A program made the translations under genes and the position numbers. A stretch of DNA of 64,000 bases from BS150m-G50 sp964501185 [NCBI: uncultured Bacteroidia bacterium] (GTDB lineage: Bacteria > CAIWAD01 > BS150m-G50). The notes under the pieces are model-generated. The model was not told the origin of the DNA and searched no databases. It saw only the letters and a program-made list of their open reading frames with translations. The stretch covers positions 12,093 through 76,092 of the forward strand of contig CAZCRT010000012.1 in NCBI GenBank assembly GCA_964501185.1, read 5' to 3'. How positions within the stretch are numbered: position 1 is the stretch's first letter; every line of letters starts with the position of its first letter. This document shows positions 36,101 to 44,901 of this stretch, piece after piece.

Positions 36101-36289
36101 CAGATTCTACCACATAACACAGCTGGTGATGATAATCTGAGGTGGAGTTCTGATTATTCTGAGGGATGGGATCTCAACAACCGTAACGAACAGCAGGTGA
36201 CCAGTGGTCTCTACCTGTTCAGCGTGGAAGACCGTACCGAAAGCAACAAGGGCAACATACAGACGGGTAAGTTTGTAATTATCCGCTAG
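33116..36289 (+). CDS. Large secreted protein with FlgD/T9SS-like C-terminal domain
   Basis: 1057 residues, start preceded by AAGGAGG, signal peptide 1-23 ('LLVCASCSLAA|D'). The N-terminal part has the pattern 'NMWLNITNYGFFGN...ALWIGALIVNDDGSETPRV' and 'DFIIIDYEIENIGDKYLKNLFVAIYNDGDVG', shared in outline with the protein at 53173. An EF-hand-like loop 'DANQNGEWDAGAD' is near 860. The C-terminus ('KVTVIPNPYLAY', 'RRIEFANLPQQCIIRIFTVAGDLV', 'SGLYLFSVEDR..GKFVIIR') is a FlgD-Ig/T9SS-type sorting domain. Function unknown; the context (receptor upstream, PorV-like barrel downstream) suggests a surface partner of that receptor delivered by T9SS. Confidence 0.8.
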   Translation: MRFKSVISITTLFLLVCASCSLAADNGVERKENSRNTDICTPYSDNRVHRQSNMWLNITNYGFFGNKGPSDPGTLDDPCQPGVWAPQLEYPAGSGVQYLFQGALWIGALIVNDDGSETPRVSYGFEGWYGDEELYPGCGDEAAIMEESFVEGANDCFGSDIYNSLAVSEQDFWAVYTDTLTDQQWVPNDDFDGRHVPLGLKMTQVSHSWTYNYAQDFIIIDYEIENIGDKYLKNLFVAIYNDGDVGETDEQSHHVDDICGFRVAAVDSVTGDSVEINTAYIMDNDGRPVNVTTGNDFTCPDVTGMRVLRAPNPKLETTFNWWISNEDISIDFGPSWQMYCDSADYDMQWTCDWGTPEGDERKYQVMSNHEFDYDQIRVCDPVWIGNHPQVMNDGTEQEWAIPSAGNADDLCNGYDTRYLLSWGPLGVFDHVDQAGRLIYRLNPGEKFNMTIAYIGGQGVHDRARPQTALVPNYDLFNFKDMDFNAIWAQRVYDNEMYDTPIYDYGTDGRPGTNDADGTEGDEILDTGDGWWGEDVGADGLFAASIGDSVFYFGQYMGVYPGPDEDGTESNSVNDDITNLELGFVDIDNDLRVTEDDILWNLEYIISDSAEIYAGPKYSNGTVGGKDWYIGHLSGNGFLDLGDGVPDFQGPPPPPCPRMDYSLTEDVNGEEADNVVTLIWERNAQSASYRDPFSHLQDFEGYNIWVANTGLENESTLLAQFDEIDFAYFDGEGRLRSLPDSGPLEALPLVSPEGWTRQAVGNNSGFAASSFAYNLTTGEPNISPEEMILVDSNQDKWVGNGYIYSHPTPESTDWALRDLFSYGIPCDADGNPMEYNSVSDEWEQMDLNGLIVLGDRFYDANQNGEWDAGADYAVEYRYTVPNARPYFPRYYSISSYDFGDPVTGTEPLETSKSCNSQVLAPAGNPTKKVTVIPNPYLAYRDYTQGYEFKNSETGLSWENQNDGTPDFYPQYDRRIEFANLPQQCIIRIFTVAGDLVQILPHNTAGDDNLRWSSDYSEGWDLNNRNEQQVTSGLYLFSVEDRTESNKGNIQTGKFVIIR

Positions 36290-36299
36290 GAGACAACAG

Positions 36300-37325
36300 A
36301 TGAAGCACCTGCGAACCTCGTTATTCGTGATTCTGCTTATGTTGCCGGCCACAGTGCTGGCGCAGGTAAAGACCGGCACGATGGGTGCCAGCTTTCTGAA
36401 AATAGGAACCAGCGCGCGCGGTGCGGCAATGGGCGATGCTTTTCTGCCCCTGGCTGATGATGTGTCGGCGCTCTTCTACAATCCTGCCGGATTGATTCAG
36501 CTGGAACAGCCGGAAGCGGCTTTCACCCATCTTATGATGTTCAATAATATCGGATTGGACCTGGAGTGGATTGGATATGCCAAACCGTTCCTGCGCCGTG
36601 GCAATGTGATTTCGGTTATTGGTGTGGCCGCCACCTTTATGCATACCGATATGATGACGGTGACCACACCGATTCACTCTGGGACTGAGGGAACCGGTGA
36701 AACATTCAACTATACCGATCTGGCAGTTGGATTAACCTGGACACAGAGGCTGACAAACAAATTTGCAGTCGGAACAACTGTCAAACTTATCAACGAATCA
36801 ACCTATGGCGAGAACGCACTTGGCTGGGCGGCTGATGTCGGAACCTTTTATGATACCAACTGGCGGACAGTGCGTCTGGCGATGATGATTTCCAACTTCG
36901 GCCCCGACCTGACCTTTGTGGAGACACCACATCCACTACCGATTGAATTCCGTTTTGGTATCGGAGCCACACCGATTCATACCGATGAACATAATCTTGA
37001 AGTCAGTTTCCAGTTCGGTCATCCAAGTGACAACGTGGAGCTGGCGATTATCGGGCTGGAGTATGAGTGGAATGACTTCCTGGCTCTACGTTATGGTAAG
37101 AAGATCAATGGTTTACGCCGCTATACGCTGGAAGACTACCAGGATAATGTAGACAGTGATCCCCATGTGGAATATCCCATTCTGGGCGAAGATGGAACGA
37201 TCAGCCTGGATGGAATGAGTTGGGGTGTCGGTATCAAGTGGCATACATTCCAGGCGGACTTCGGATTCGTTTTCAACAAGTATCTGGGACCGCACAAATT
37301 CATCAGCCTGCAGTATCAATTCTAA
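36300..37325 (+). CDS. PorV/PorQ family outer-membrane beta-barrel protein
   Basis: 341 residues, signal peptide 1-21 ('LPATVLAQ'). The family hallmark is the N-terminal 'GASFLKIGTSARGAAMGDAFLPLADDVSALFYNPAGL', followed by alternating beta-strand sequence to a terminal aromatic ('FISLQYQF'). In T9SS, PorV carries cargo from the translocon to the attachment complex. Other PorV/PorQ-family members (UPF0164) have no assigned function. It lies 10 bases after the large secreted protein, a likely client. A second family member is at 56277. Confidence 0.9.
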   Translation: MKHLRTSLFVILLMLPATVLAQVKTGTMGASFLKIGTSARGAAMGDAFLPLADDVSALFYNPAGLIQLEQPEAAFTHLMMFNNIGLDLEWIGYAKPFLRRGNVISVIGVAATFMHTDMMTVTTPIHSGTEGTGETFNYTDLAVGLTWTQRLTNKFAVGTTVKLINESTYGENALGWAADVGTFYDTNWRTVRLAMMISNFGPDLTFVETPHPLPIEFRFGIGATPIHTDEHNLEVSFQFGHPSDNVELAIIGLEYEWNDFLALRYGKKINGLRRYTLEDYQDNVDSDPHVEYPILGEDGTISLDGMSWGVGIKWHTFQADFGFVFNKYLGPHKFISLQYQF

Positions 37326-37339
37326 CCTGAGGGAAAAGA

Positions 37340-39898
37340 ATGAAACGCGAATACTTCTTTTTGATAATCACTGCTACCTTTCTGCTGTTTTCTGCGTGCA
37401 GTCGGATAGATGGTGAAATCACAGAAAACCAGCGCCCGACGGTGGAATTTGTCAATGACAATCCTGATGCCGAACAGGTGGCCGCCGATTACGAGATCGT
37501 CAATTTCCGGTGGGAAGTTGCTGAGCCTGCAGACAGCACTTTTTTCAATACTCCAGTAGTGGGTGAGACTTATGAGTATGAGTTGATCTCCTATGAGAGC
37601 CTGGCGATTATGGATACGACAGTTGTCGTCTACTATTTCCCCTTCCCCGGGGACGATGTGGACTGGGATGCGGTGGAATATGTACCGGAAGATGCTTACA
37701 GCTTTGATGCTAATACTCACCGCTTCATTACCCTGACCCATACCGACGATTTCACCTGGTTACTCGGGCAGACTTACCGGGTTGACTGCTGGGTTCACTA
37801 TGAGCCGCTGTTCAGCTTCGCACCGCTTATCTCCTGGTATGGAAGCGATCCGGACGGTTTTGTTGAGGCGTACGAGTACTATGACCAGCCACTGATCGGT
37901 GACGCTGTTCCTGATTCCAACAGCATTGGTGAGAACGACTGGATTCGTACTCAGAACACATTTGCCATGATCAACCTGACGACAGAGCTGGGGCAGATTA
38001 CCCCCCATGCTGTATGGTTACGAGCGGTAGATAACAGTGACGCCTATTCTGAGAAGATCTGCCGGGTTTTCAATCGATCTAACCAGGCCCCCTATACACC
38101 CGAAATTCAGTGGGCCAAGGGTGGCTGGTGTTCCAATTCGTCTCAGACCAACCCCTACTCAGGTTTTGAAGAGGCTGCCTACTATCCCCAATCGATAGTA
38201 GTTCGTGACCAGTTCGTCGCCGCAGAGGAAAACCCACGCTGGAGTGGAATCACATTCTATGTACAGGGAAGCGACCCTGATGATCAGGTACTCTACAAGA
38301 TTCCATTGCAGTATCAATACCGGCTGTTCAGGATTGATACAGCTGTAGTTGACGAAATGCTCGATGTGGATCTGATGGTTGAGCCTGATTCAGCAACCTG
38401 GGCAGATTACTTTGAAGAAGTAACAGTGGACGAAGATGTTGTTGTTGATTGGGAAGACTATACTTTTCAGGATGGTCATTGGACCGGCACTACTTATATC
38501 GCTTTTAAGAACCTGGAAAGCGGCGCCTATCAGCTGAATGTCCATGTTCGGGATGATGGCTATGAAGAGGCTTATGAGCCGGCCTGGCTGCGTTTCCAGG
38601 TACAGGCCATGCAGTTTGACAAAGATGTTCTGGTGTTGAACCAGACCAGGTTTGAAAACGGGCCATATGACGCTATTTTCACTCAAGCCGAACTGGATGA
38701 GTATTACTACAGGCTTATCAGTGAGAATCTGGCAACGGCGGGTGTAGATACGGCTGATGGCAATATCCGCTATTTGAGTATCGGCAACCAGTCTGATCGA
38801 GACAATGTGCCACACGACCTGCTGACCCATTACCGTAAGGTGATGTGGATAAATGATGATTATGGCCCCGAGAATAATCAGGATGAGTATAACTTCCTGA
38901 CTGCCTGCCTGCTGTCTGAATATATGGATATGGGTGGCCGCGTGCTGATGAGTGGCTGGCGCAGCCAGGTGAACACCTGGGGCCAGAACAACATGGTGGG
39001 CGTGGTCCCCTTCCTGTTCAGCTTCAACTACACCGGTGGTTCTTTCTTCCAGCAGTATTTCGGCGTTTCATCAGTCTATCTGCAACCGGTTACGCTTGGT
39101 GAGAATCCGACCACACCGGTAGATGCGCTGATCGGTGCACAACCGGAATTTGAGGATCCGGAACTTGGCAGCCTGAATATGGATGAAAGCAAAATCCAGC
39201 AGATACTGGACAGCAATCCCCCTGCACGCTTTATCGCTTACACTGATGTTTCATCAGGTGACACTCTGCTGGGACTCAAAGAGACAGAGGTGATGGCGCT
39301 GGAGGACTTTGCTACATCACTGTATACCTTTGATTCATTTACAGCTCATCTACCCGATACGATGACCATTCACTACAAACCTGATAATCTCAGTCAGATC
39401 GGTACAGGTCTCTATCCGGAGTGGAGCGAAGAACCGGATTCTATCGGTTGCTGGATCTGGCCGAACGCAATTCTGGACCGGTATAAAGAGATTACTCAGA
39501 TACACAGCATAGTTAACATTACCAGACGTCATCAGGGATTACCGGCAGATACCGCCGAATTCCGTACAATCGCCTGGAGCGATGATCACACCAAGCATAT
39601 GCTGCGTGTCTCGCATGTTAACCTGGGCTACGATTCAACAGCTGCATCCTACTGGCAACCGAGTGATACTGTAATGGTACATGTCAGCTATGAACCTACC
39701 TTATACAGTCACGAGAAACCGGTGATTGCCTTCTACGAAGACATCAGCTTCGGTGGTGGTGGTTTCGGATCGGTGTCGGTCAATTTCAACAGCATCTACA
39801 GCGGTCTCCCCCTCTTCTTCCTTGATAACAGTGAGGGTGATATCGATCTACTCATGGTGGCGTATTACTATCTGCTCTCGCAGCAGTATGAATTCTGA
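37340..39898 (+). CDS. Large lipoprotein with FnIII-like and Rossmann-like regions
   Basis: 852 residues with lipobox 'LFSAC' (C20). The N-terminal half contains Ig/FnIII-like stretches ('RPTVEFVNDNPDAEQV', 'VWLRAVDNSDAYSEKICRVF', 'YQLNVHVRDDGYEEAYEPAWLRFQV'). From about 430 an alpha/beta region begins with 'DKDVLVLNQT', 'HYRKVMWINDD' and 'YMDMGGRVLMSGWRSQ', which looks like the glutamine-amidotransferase-like or DUF4350-type fold seen in other exported proteins. No catalytic triad can be named. It is the last gene of the receptor-PorV operon, followed by a strong terminator. Confidence 0.7.
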   Translation: MKREYFFLIITATFLLFSACSRIDGEITENQRPTVEFVNDNPDAEQVAADYEIVNFRWEVAEPADSTFFNTPVVGETYEYELISYESLAIMDTTVVVYYFPFPGDDVDWDAVEYVPEDAYSFDANTHRFITLTHTDDFTWLLGQTYRVDCWVHYEPLFSFAPLISWYGSDPDGFVEAYEYYDQPLIGDAVPDSNSIGENDWIRTQNTFAMINLTTELGQITPHAVWLRAVDNSDAYSEKICRVFNRSNQAPYTPEIQWAKGGWCSNSSQTNPYSGFEEAAYYPQSIVVRDQFVAAEENPRWSGITFYVQGSDPDDQVLYKIPLQYQYRLFRIDTAVVDEMLDVDLMVEPDSATWADYFEEVTVDEDVVVDWEDYTFQDGHWTGTTYIAFKNLESGAYQLNVHVRDDGYEEAYEPAWLRFQVQAMQFDKDVLVLNQTRFENGPYDAIFTQAELDEYYYRLISENLATAGVDTADGNIRYLSIGNQSDRDNVPHDLLTHYRKVMWINDDYGPENNQDEYNFLTACLLSEYMDMGGRVLMSGWRSQVNTWGQNNMVGVVPFLFSFNYTGGSFFQQYFGVSSVYLQPVTLGENPTTPVDALIGAQPEFEDPELGSLNMDESKIQQILDSNPPARFIAYTDVSSGDTLLGLKETEVMALEDFATSLYTFDSFTAHLPDTMTIHYKPDNLSQIGTGLYPEWSEEPDSIGCWIWPNAILDRYKEITQIHSIVNITRRHQGLPADTAEFRTIAWSDDHTKHMLRVSHVNLGYDSTAASYWQPSDTVMVHVSYEPTLYSHEKPVIAFYEDISFGGGGFGSVSVNFNSIYSGLPLFFLDNSEGDIDLLMVAYYYLLSQQYEF

Positions 39899-39922
39899 TA
39901 GCGTCTGACATGAGACCTTAAC

Positions 39923-39960
39923 AACCCCGCCCGGATGCGAAACCCGCGGCGGGGTTTTTT
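39923..39960 (+). terminator. Strong rho-independent terminator ending the first receptor-PorV operon
   Basis: Nine-base-pair stem AACCCCGCC (39923-39931) / GGCGGGGTT (39948-39956) running into six T. Confidence 0.9.
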
Positions 39961-39973
39961 AATGTGATTTCAT

Positions 39974-41647
39974 ATGTTTGACACCCCCCGTTCCCATCGC
40001 TGGTTAAAACTGTTGCTGGCAGCTGTTGTGCTGCTGTTGACCGGCACTGCGCGGGTAGACCGTTTCTGGGTAATAGACACCGGCCTTACCTGGTGGCAGG
40101 CGCATTACGGAGACCTGATGGCTGTCAACAGTCAGGAAGATCCCGCCTACGGTGAATTGCCCTGGTTACAGCCAGACACGCCTCCTGCTGACTACTTCCC
40201 GGTACCACCTCCCTTTGTTCTACCGACGGAGCGGGGACCCCGTGTTGTGTTCGGGCAGCTCTATCCAGCTTTGAACCGGCTCTTCGATATGGTTGCCGGG
40301 AAATGGGGTGTCAGGCTGCTGATGCTACTCTGGGTGGGTGTGATGCTCTGGGCGTTGCGCCGGCTGAAGGCTGCCGATCCGTTGACGATTATGCTGCTGT
40401 TTGCAACACCGCTGCTCTTCTATGCCCTGCAGGTCTGGAGCCACTTTGCTGCTGCCGCTGTAGTGCTGCTGGCGTTGACCTTTCTGGAGGCACCGCTCAT
40501 CGTCGGTACACTGCTGATGCTGGCGGTACTCCTGCGCCTGGAAGCGGGTGTGATAATTCTGGCCCTGCTGGTTTACTGGCTGTTGAAGCGGCGCTGGCAG
40601 TCCGCGGGTTTATTGCTGCTGATCACCGTGCTTATCGGATCATTCTGGGCGGCCTGGAATTATCGAACCACCGGATACTGGCTACCACTCCAATGGGTGG
40701 CCAATCTCGCAGGTCCTGAAGCAGGCTGGAAGCCGATGTCTATTCTGGGACGGCTGGAATTCCTGCTGCTGCCCCTGCGCAGTTATCCACTGCTCGGTAT
40801 CGCAACACTGCTGGGGCTGGTCGGTGCTTTACGCGCCGGCAACCGTACCGGCCAACTGCTACTCTGGTTATTCGGAATTCATGGCCTGTGGCTGGCATTC
40901 CTTTTCTACAGCGATCCGCTGATCCAGAACCACATGGGTCGCTACGCTTCCCTGCTGGCAGCGGCCCCCCTGCTGGTAATGGCTTTCAAACCGATCCGCA
41001 CCGGATTGAAGGAAGAGGCCAATCACGCACCCACCGCATCGGATCAGACTACCCGGACATTGCAGCATCTCCTCTGGTTGTCACTGGGATTCATAATACT
41101 GCTCCTGCCCGTGTATAGAGGTTTTCACTGGGGCCCCCGCTGGCTGATGGTACTGGTGCCGGTTGCTGCCGTGGTAGCCTCGAGACGCTGGCGGGATTCC
41201 GGTATGCGCTGGCTGCCGGCAGCGCTTCTGTTGATATCATTGATATTACATGCCGGCAGTGTGCAGCTTCTGAGGGAACGGCAGGCTATGCAGCAGGATT
41301 ATGCCGATCTGATCGGACAGGAGGATTGCCGGGTGATCCTGACAGACGTTCACTTCCTGGCCGGATCGATGCCGCAGCTGTATGCCCGGCACGAGATACT
41401 GTTCTTCGACAGGTTGGCAGAAATGGGTCCTCTGGTACAGGTACTTCAAGCCTCCGGGGTTGATTCCTTCCTGCTGGTTCATTACCATGATATCCGGTTT
41501 GATCGCACACTGCATGCAATGCAGCTGCCGATCGAGCTTGCCGAAGTTGTAGCACTACCTGTCGAGCATCGTGGAAGTGAATCCTGGGTAACCTTGAAAT
41601 TTCGCCTGAAGGATGATCGACCCGGAGACAGTCCCATTAACTACTGA
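39974..41647 (+). CDS. Multi-pass membrane protein, GT-C glycosyltransferase-like
   Basis: 557 residues with about ten hydrophobic segments spread from residue 11 to 425 and a soluble C-terminal part. A short acidic 'VIDTGLTWWQAH' in the first periplasmic loop, 'GQLYPALNRLFDM' and repeated 'LLLAVLLRLEAGVIIL' segments give the look of GT-C type glycosyltransferases or O-mannosyltransferase-like membrane proteins, which use lipid-linked sugars on the outer face of the inner membrane. No diagnostic catalytic motif can be pinned down, so the enzyme role is inferred. It is followed after 14 bases by mltG, suggesting an envelope-related operon with mltG and uvrD. Confidence 0.65.
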   Translation: MFDTPRSHRWLKLLLAAVVLLLTGTARVDRFWVIDTGLTWWQAHYGDLMAVNSQEDPAYGELPWLQPDTPPADYFPVPPPFVLPTERGPRVVFGQLYPALNRLFDMVAGKWGVRLLMLLWVGVMLWALRRLKAADPLTIMLLFATPLLFYALQVWSHFAAAAVVLLALTFLEAPLIVGTLLMLAVLLRLEAGVIILALLVYWLLKRRWQSAGLLLLITVLIGSFWAAWNYRTTGYWLPLQWVANLAGPEAGWKPMSILGRLEFLLLPLRSYPLLGIATLLGLVGALRAGNRTGQLLLWLFGIHGLWLAFLFYSDPLIQNHMGRYASLLAAAPLLVMAFKPIRTGLKEEANHAPTASDQTTRTLQHLLWLSLGFIILLLPVYRGFHWGPRWLMVLVPVAAVVASRRWRDSGMRWLPAALLLISLILHAGSVQLLRERQAMQQDYADLIGQEDCRVILTDVHFLAGSMPQLYARHEILFFDRLAEMGPLVQVLQASGVDSFLLVHYHDIRFDRTLHAMQLPIELAEVVALPVEHRGSESWVTLKFRLKDDRPGDSPINY

Positions 41648-41661
41648 CAGAAACCGATAGC

Positions 41662-42672
41662 GTGAACCTGAAAACACGATTCAAAATAATACTCCTCCTG
41701 CTGTTGCTGACCCCGGTAACCGTTCTCTGGTTATGGCTGTTCTTTCCTAAAAGCGGGGAAGGACGGATTGTCGAGCTGGAGATCTATCCAGGCAGCTCTA
41801 CCCAGATGATAGCTGAAATACTCCTTGAGGAAAAATTGCTGCGTTGCCCTATGTCTCTCAGGGTGGCTGCGCGACTGCGTGGAGCAGACCGGGAATTTCA
41901 GGCAGGCCTCTACCTGGTACCGGATTCGCTGTCCGCCTGGGAGCTGGTCGATATCTTCAGACGCGGCAGCAGGCAGTTCTGCCGGGTGACACTGCCGGAG
42001 GGACTGTCCGGCCATGCAATTGCCGGTATTCTGGGCAGAGAACTGGAGATAGACTCAAGCCGTCTGGTGGAATTGATCGGGGACAGCGCTTTTGCACATG
42101 AACTGCAGCTGGAGAGCGACAACCTGGAGGGATATCTCTTTCCGGAAACCTATCGCTTTTTCCGCCGTCAGGAGCCCCGCTCCGTTCTGGAAACACTGGT
42201 CAGGCATCATCAGCAGATCTGGAGGAACCTGAGCCCCGGAAATGTATCACATTCCTTCTCACAACATGAACTGGTAACAATGGCGTCTATCATCCAGGGG
42301 GAGATGCTTGATACATCTGAAGCGGAGCGGATTTCATCAGTGTATCACAACCGCCTGCGTGAGAATTGGAAACTGCAGGCAGATCCAACCGTTCAATATC
42401 TCCTGCCTGAGGGCCCGCGCAGACTTCTGCTGGAAGACCTGAAGATAGATTCCCCCTATAACACTTATATGTATCCCGGGCTTCCACCGGGGCCGGTGAA
42501 TAATCCTGGTGAAAAAGCACTGCAGGCTGCTGTAGCACCGGAAGCTACCGATTACTTCTTCTTTGTTGCGGATGGCACCGGAGGTCACATTTTCAGCCGT
42601 ACCGCTGCTGAACATGCCCGGGCCCGGCAGACACTCGATGAACTGCGCCGGCAGCTGAGGCGGAGGCGTTGA
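41662..42672 (+). CDS. mltG: Endolytic murein transglycosylase MltG
   Basis: 336 residues from GTG 41662. One N-terminal membrane helix (about 8-29), a LysM-like segment ('LEIYPGSSTQMIAEILLEEKLL'), then the YceG catalytic domain: 'LEGYLFPETYRF', 'MASIIQGEM' with catalytic E214, 'ISSVYHNRLRENWKLQADPTVQYLL', 'SPYNTYMYPGLPPGPVNNPGEKALQAA' and 'YFFFVADGTGGHIFS'. MltG cleaves nascent glycan strands in the inner membrane and so sets their length. Its stop overlaps the start of the helicase gene by one base. Confidence 0.95.
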   Translation: MNLKTRFKIILLLLLLTPVTVLWLWLFFPKSGEGRIVELEIYPGSSTQMIAEILLEEKLLRCPMSLRVAARLRGADREFQAGLYLVPDSLSAWELVDIFRRGSRQFCRVTLPEGLSGHAIAGILGRELEIDSSRLVELIGDSAFAHELQLESDNLEGYLFPETYRFFRRQEPRSVLETLVRHHQQIWRNLSPGNVSHSFSQHELVTMASIIQGEMLDTSEAERISSVYHNRLRENWKLQADPTVQYLLPEGPRRLLLEDLKIDSPYNTYMYPGLPPGPVNNPGEKALQAAVAPEATDYFFFVADGTGGHIFSRTAAEHARARQTLDELRRQLRRRR

Positions 42673-44888
42673 TGGACCTGACACACCTGAATGAACCGCA
42701 GCGCCTGGCAGTGGAAACCACGGAGGGCCCATTACTGGTGCTGGCCGGGGCAGGCAGCGGTAAAACCAGAGTACTCACCTGGCGTATTGCCAGATTGCTG
42801 GAAAGCGGAGCCTGCAAACCCTGGCAGGTGCTGGCCCTGACCTTTACCAATAAGGCGGCCGGGGAGATGAAAGAGCGTGTGCGGCAATTGATTGGAGAAG
42901 CCGCTGACGAACTCTGGATCGGCACCTTCCATTCCGTCTTCGCCAAGATATTGCGTCGAGAAATAGAAGCGCTGGGCTACAGCCGCAATTTCGTAATCTA
43001 TGACGCGGATGATCAGCTGAAATTGATCAAGTCGGTAATGCTGGAGCTGGGTTACGATCCCCGGGAGCTTAAGCCGAAGATGATTCGTAATCGTATTACT
43101 GATGCAAAAAACAGCGACCAGAGTCCGGACCAGTTCGCAGAGAAGAACAACGCACACCTTGACGAAACAATTCACAAAATCTACGTCCACTATGAACTGC
43201 AGTTAAAGCAGAACAACGCCCTCGATTTTGACGATCTGCTGACCAAGCCACTGCAGCTGTTCAGGGCTGTTCCTGACCGTCTCCAGTTTTATCAGGAACG
43301 CTTTCGCTATATTCTGATAGACGAATATCAGGATACCAACCGGGTGCAGTATCAGGTAATCCACCAGCTGGCTGATCGTTATCGTAACATCTGCGTTGTG
43401 GGTGATGATGACCAGTCGATCTACAGCTGGCGTGGTGCTGATATCCGCAACATCCTCGAATTCGAACGGGATTATCCCGGTTGCAGGATTTTCAAACTGG
43501 AGCAGAATTACCGCTCCACCGGCAATATTCTGAAAACCGCACAGGCGGTAATCGAAAAGAATTCCCACAGGCATCCCAAGAAACTGTGGACCAGCAACGA
43601 CAACGGTGAACAGGTGGTGATTACTGTTGCCCGTGACGAGTTGGATGAAGGACGCCGTATCTACGATCAGATCAGGAAGAGTAAAGGGGAGGGGATACCG
43701 CTAAGGGAAATGGCCATCCTCTATCGTACTAACGCTCAGTCCCGCGCTCTGGAAGATGTAATGCGTTCCAACGATATTCCTTATGCCATTGTCGGAGGTA
43801 CGCGGTTTTACGAGCGGCGTGAGATCAAGGACCTGCTGGCTTACCTGAAGCTGCTGGTTAATCCGCAGGATGATGTTGCATTTCGTAGAATTGTCAATTA
43901 TCCCCGTCGTGGTATAGGTGCTGCCACGTTGCAACTGCTTGAGGAGGCAGCCCGGGAGCGGAAGCTTCCCCTGACCGGTGTGATCCGGGAGCAGGAGGTA
44001 CTGAATGGTTTGCGTGCCGCGGTACGCAACCGGCTGGGAGATTTTAACCTGTTGCTGGATACACTGCAGGATATGAAGAATGACACACCTCCTGGAGAAC
44101 TGCTGCAGGAGCTTATCGACGAAATTGACCTGATGGAGGAACTGCGCCGGGAGGGGCCGGAAGGCGAGGATCGCATAGCCAACGTGCAGGAGCTCAAAGC
44201 CGCTCTGGATAGTTTCTATGAGGAAACCCGGGAGACACTGCAGGATTTTCTGGAGCAATCTTCACTTATGAGCGACGTCGACAGATGGGAGGACGCGGAG
44301 GACCGCATCGTCATGATGACAGCCCACAGCGCCAAAGGCCTGGAGTTCGATACTGTTTTCGTTTCCGGGCTGGAGGAGGGGCTTTTCCCGATACAGCGGC
44401 TTGATGACCCTCAGGCTGCTGAAGAAGAACGACGTCTTTTTTACGTGGCAGTAACCCGTGCCCGCAGGCGGTTATTTCTGCTCCGTGCCCGCAGCCGACG
44501 TCTCTGGTCAGGCAGGCAGCGCAGCTATGCTTCCAGTTTCCTCAGCGGATTGCCACAGGAGACAGTACAGGATGGCTATATGCCAGCCGAAGAGGACGTC
44601 TCAGATCGTCTGCGCGCTCTGCAAAAAGAAGCGCAGGGAGGCGGATTCAGGCCAGCGGGAAGACCGGCTGGTCAAACGCGGCCTGCAGATGTACCGGACT
44701 ATGATGATGGTAACCAGGAGATGGAAAATATCAGGGTTGGGGTATGGGTGCGGCATCCTACATTCGGTATAGGGGAAGTACTGCAGATAAGCGGTATGGG
44801 TAACAGTGCCCGCATCAAAGTACGCTTTGAACACTCTGTCAAAAAGCTGGTTGCGGGTTATGCTCATCTCAGCGTTATTGAGGAGTAG
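42672..44888 (+). CDS. uvrD: UvrD/PcrA superfamily 1A DNA helicase
   Basis: 738 residues from ATG 42672 (GGAGG five bases upstream; overlaps the mltG stop as TGATG). SF1 motifs: Q-motif 'LNEPQRLAVE', Walker A 'GAGSGKTR' (K31), Ia 'TFTNKAAGEMKERV', II 'ILIDEYQDTN', III 'VVGDDDQSIYSWRGA', IV 'LEQNYRST', V 'MTAHSAKGLEFDTVFVSGLEEGLFP', VI 'YVAVTRARRRL'. The C-terminal 'GVWVRHPTFGIGEVLQISG' is the Tudor-like RNA-polymerase-binding domain of PcrA/UvrD. It is a 3'-5' helicase in nucleotide excision and mismatch repair. PcrA is an equally fitting name. Confidence 0.95.
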   Translation: MDLTHLNEPQRLAVETTEGPLLVLAGAGSGKTRVLTWRIARLLESGACKPWQVLALTFTNKAAGEMKERVRQLIGEAADELWIGTFHSVFAKILRREIEALGYSRNFVIYDADDQLKLIKSVMLELGYDPRELKPKMIRNRITDAKNSDQSPDQFAEKNNAHLDETIHKIYVHYELQLKQNNALDFDDLLTKPLQLFRAVPDRLQFYQERFRYILIDEYQDTNRVQYQVIHQLADRYRNICVVGDDDQSIYSWRGADIRNILEFERDYPGCRIFKLEQNYRSTGNILKTAQAVIEKNSHRHPKKLWTSNDNGEQVVITVARDELDEGRRIYDQIRKSKGEGIPLREMAILYRTNAQSRALEDVMRSNDIPYAIVGGTRFYERREIKDLLAYLKLLVNPQDDVAFRRIVNYPRRGIGAATLQLLEEAARERKLPLTGVIREQEVLNGLRAAVRNRLGDFNLLLDTLQDMKNDTPPGELLQELIDEIDLMEELRREGPEGEDRIANVQELKAALDSFYEETRETLQDFLEQSSLMSDVDRWEDAEDRIVMMTAHSAKGLEFDTVFVSGLEEGLFPIQRLDDPQAAEEERRLFYVAVTRARRRLFLLRARSRRLWSGRQRSYASSFLSGLPQETVQDGYMPAEEDVSDRLRALQKEAQGGGFRPAGRPAGQTRPADVPDYDDGNQEMENIRVGVWVRHPTFGIGEVLQISGMGNSARIKVRFEHSVKKLVAGYAHLSVIEE

Positions 44889-44901
44889 GGTGTAGGACTT
44901 A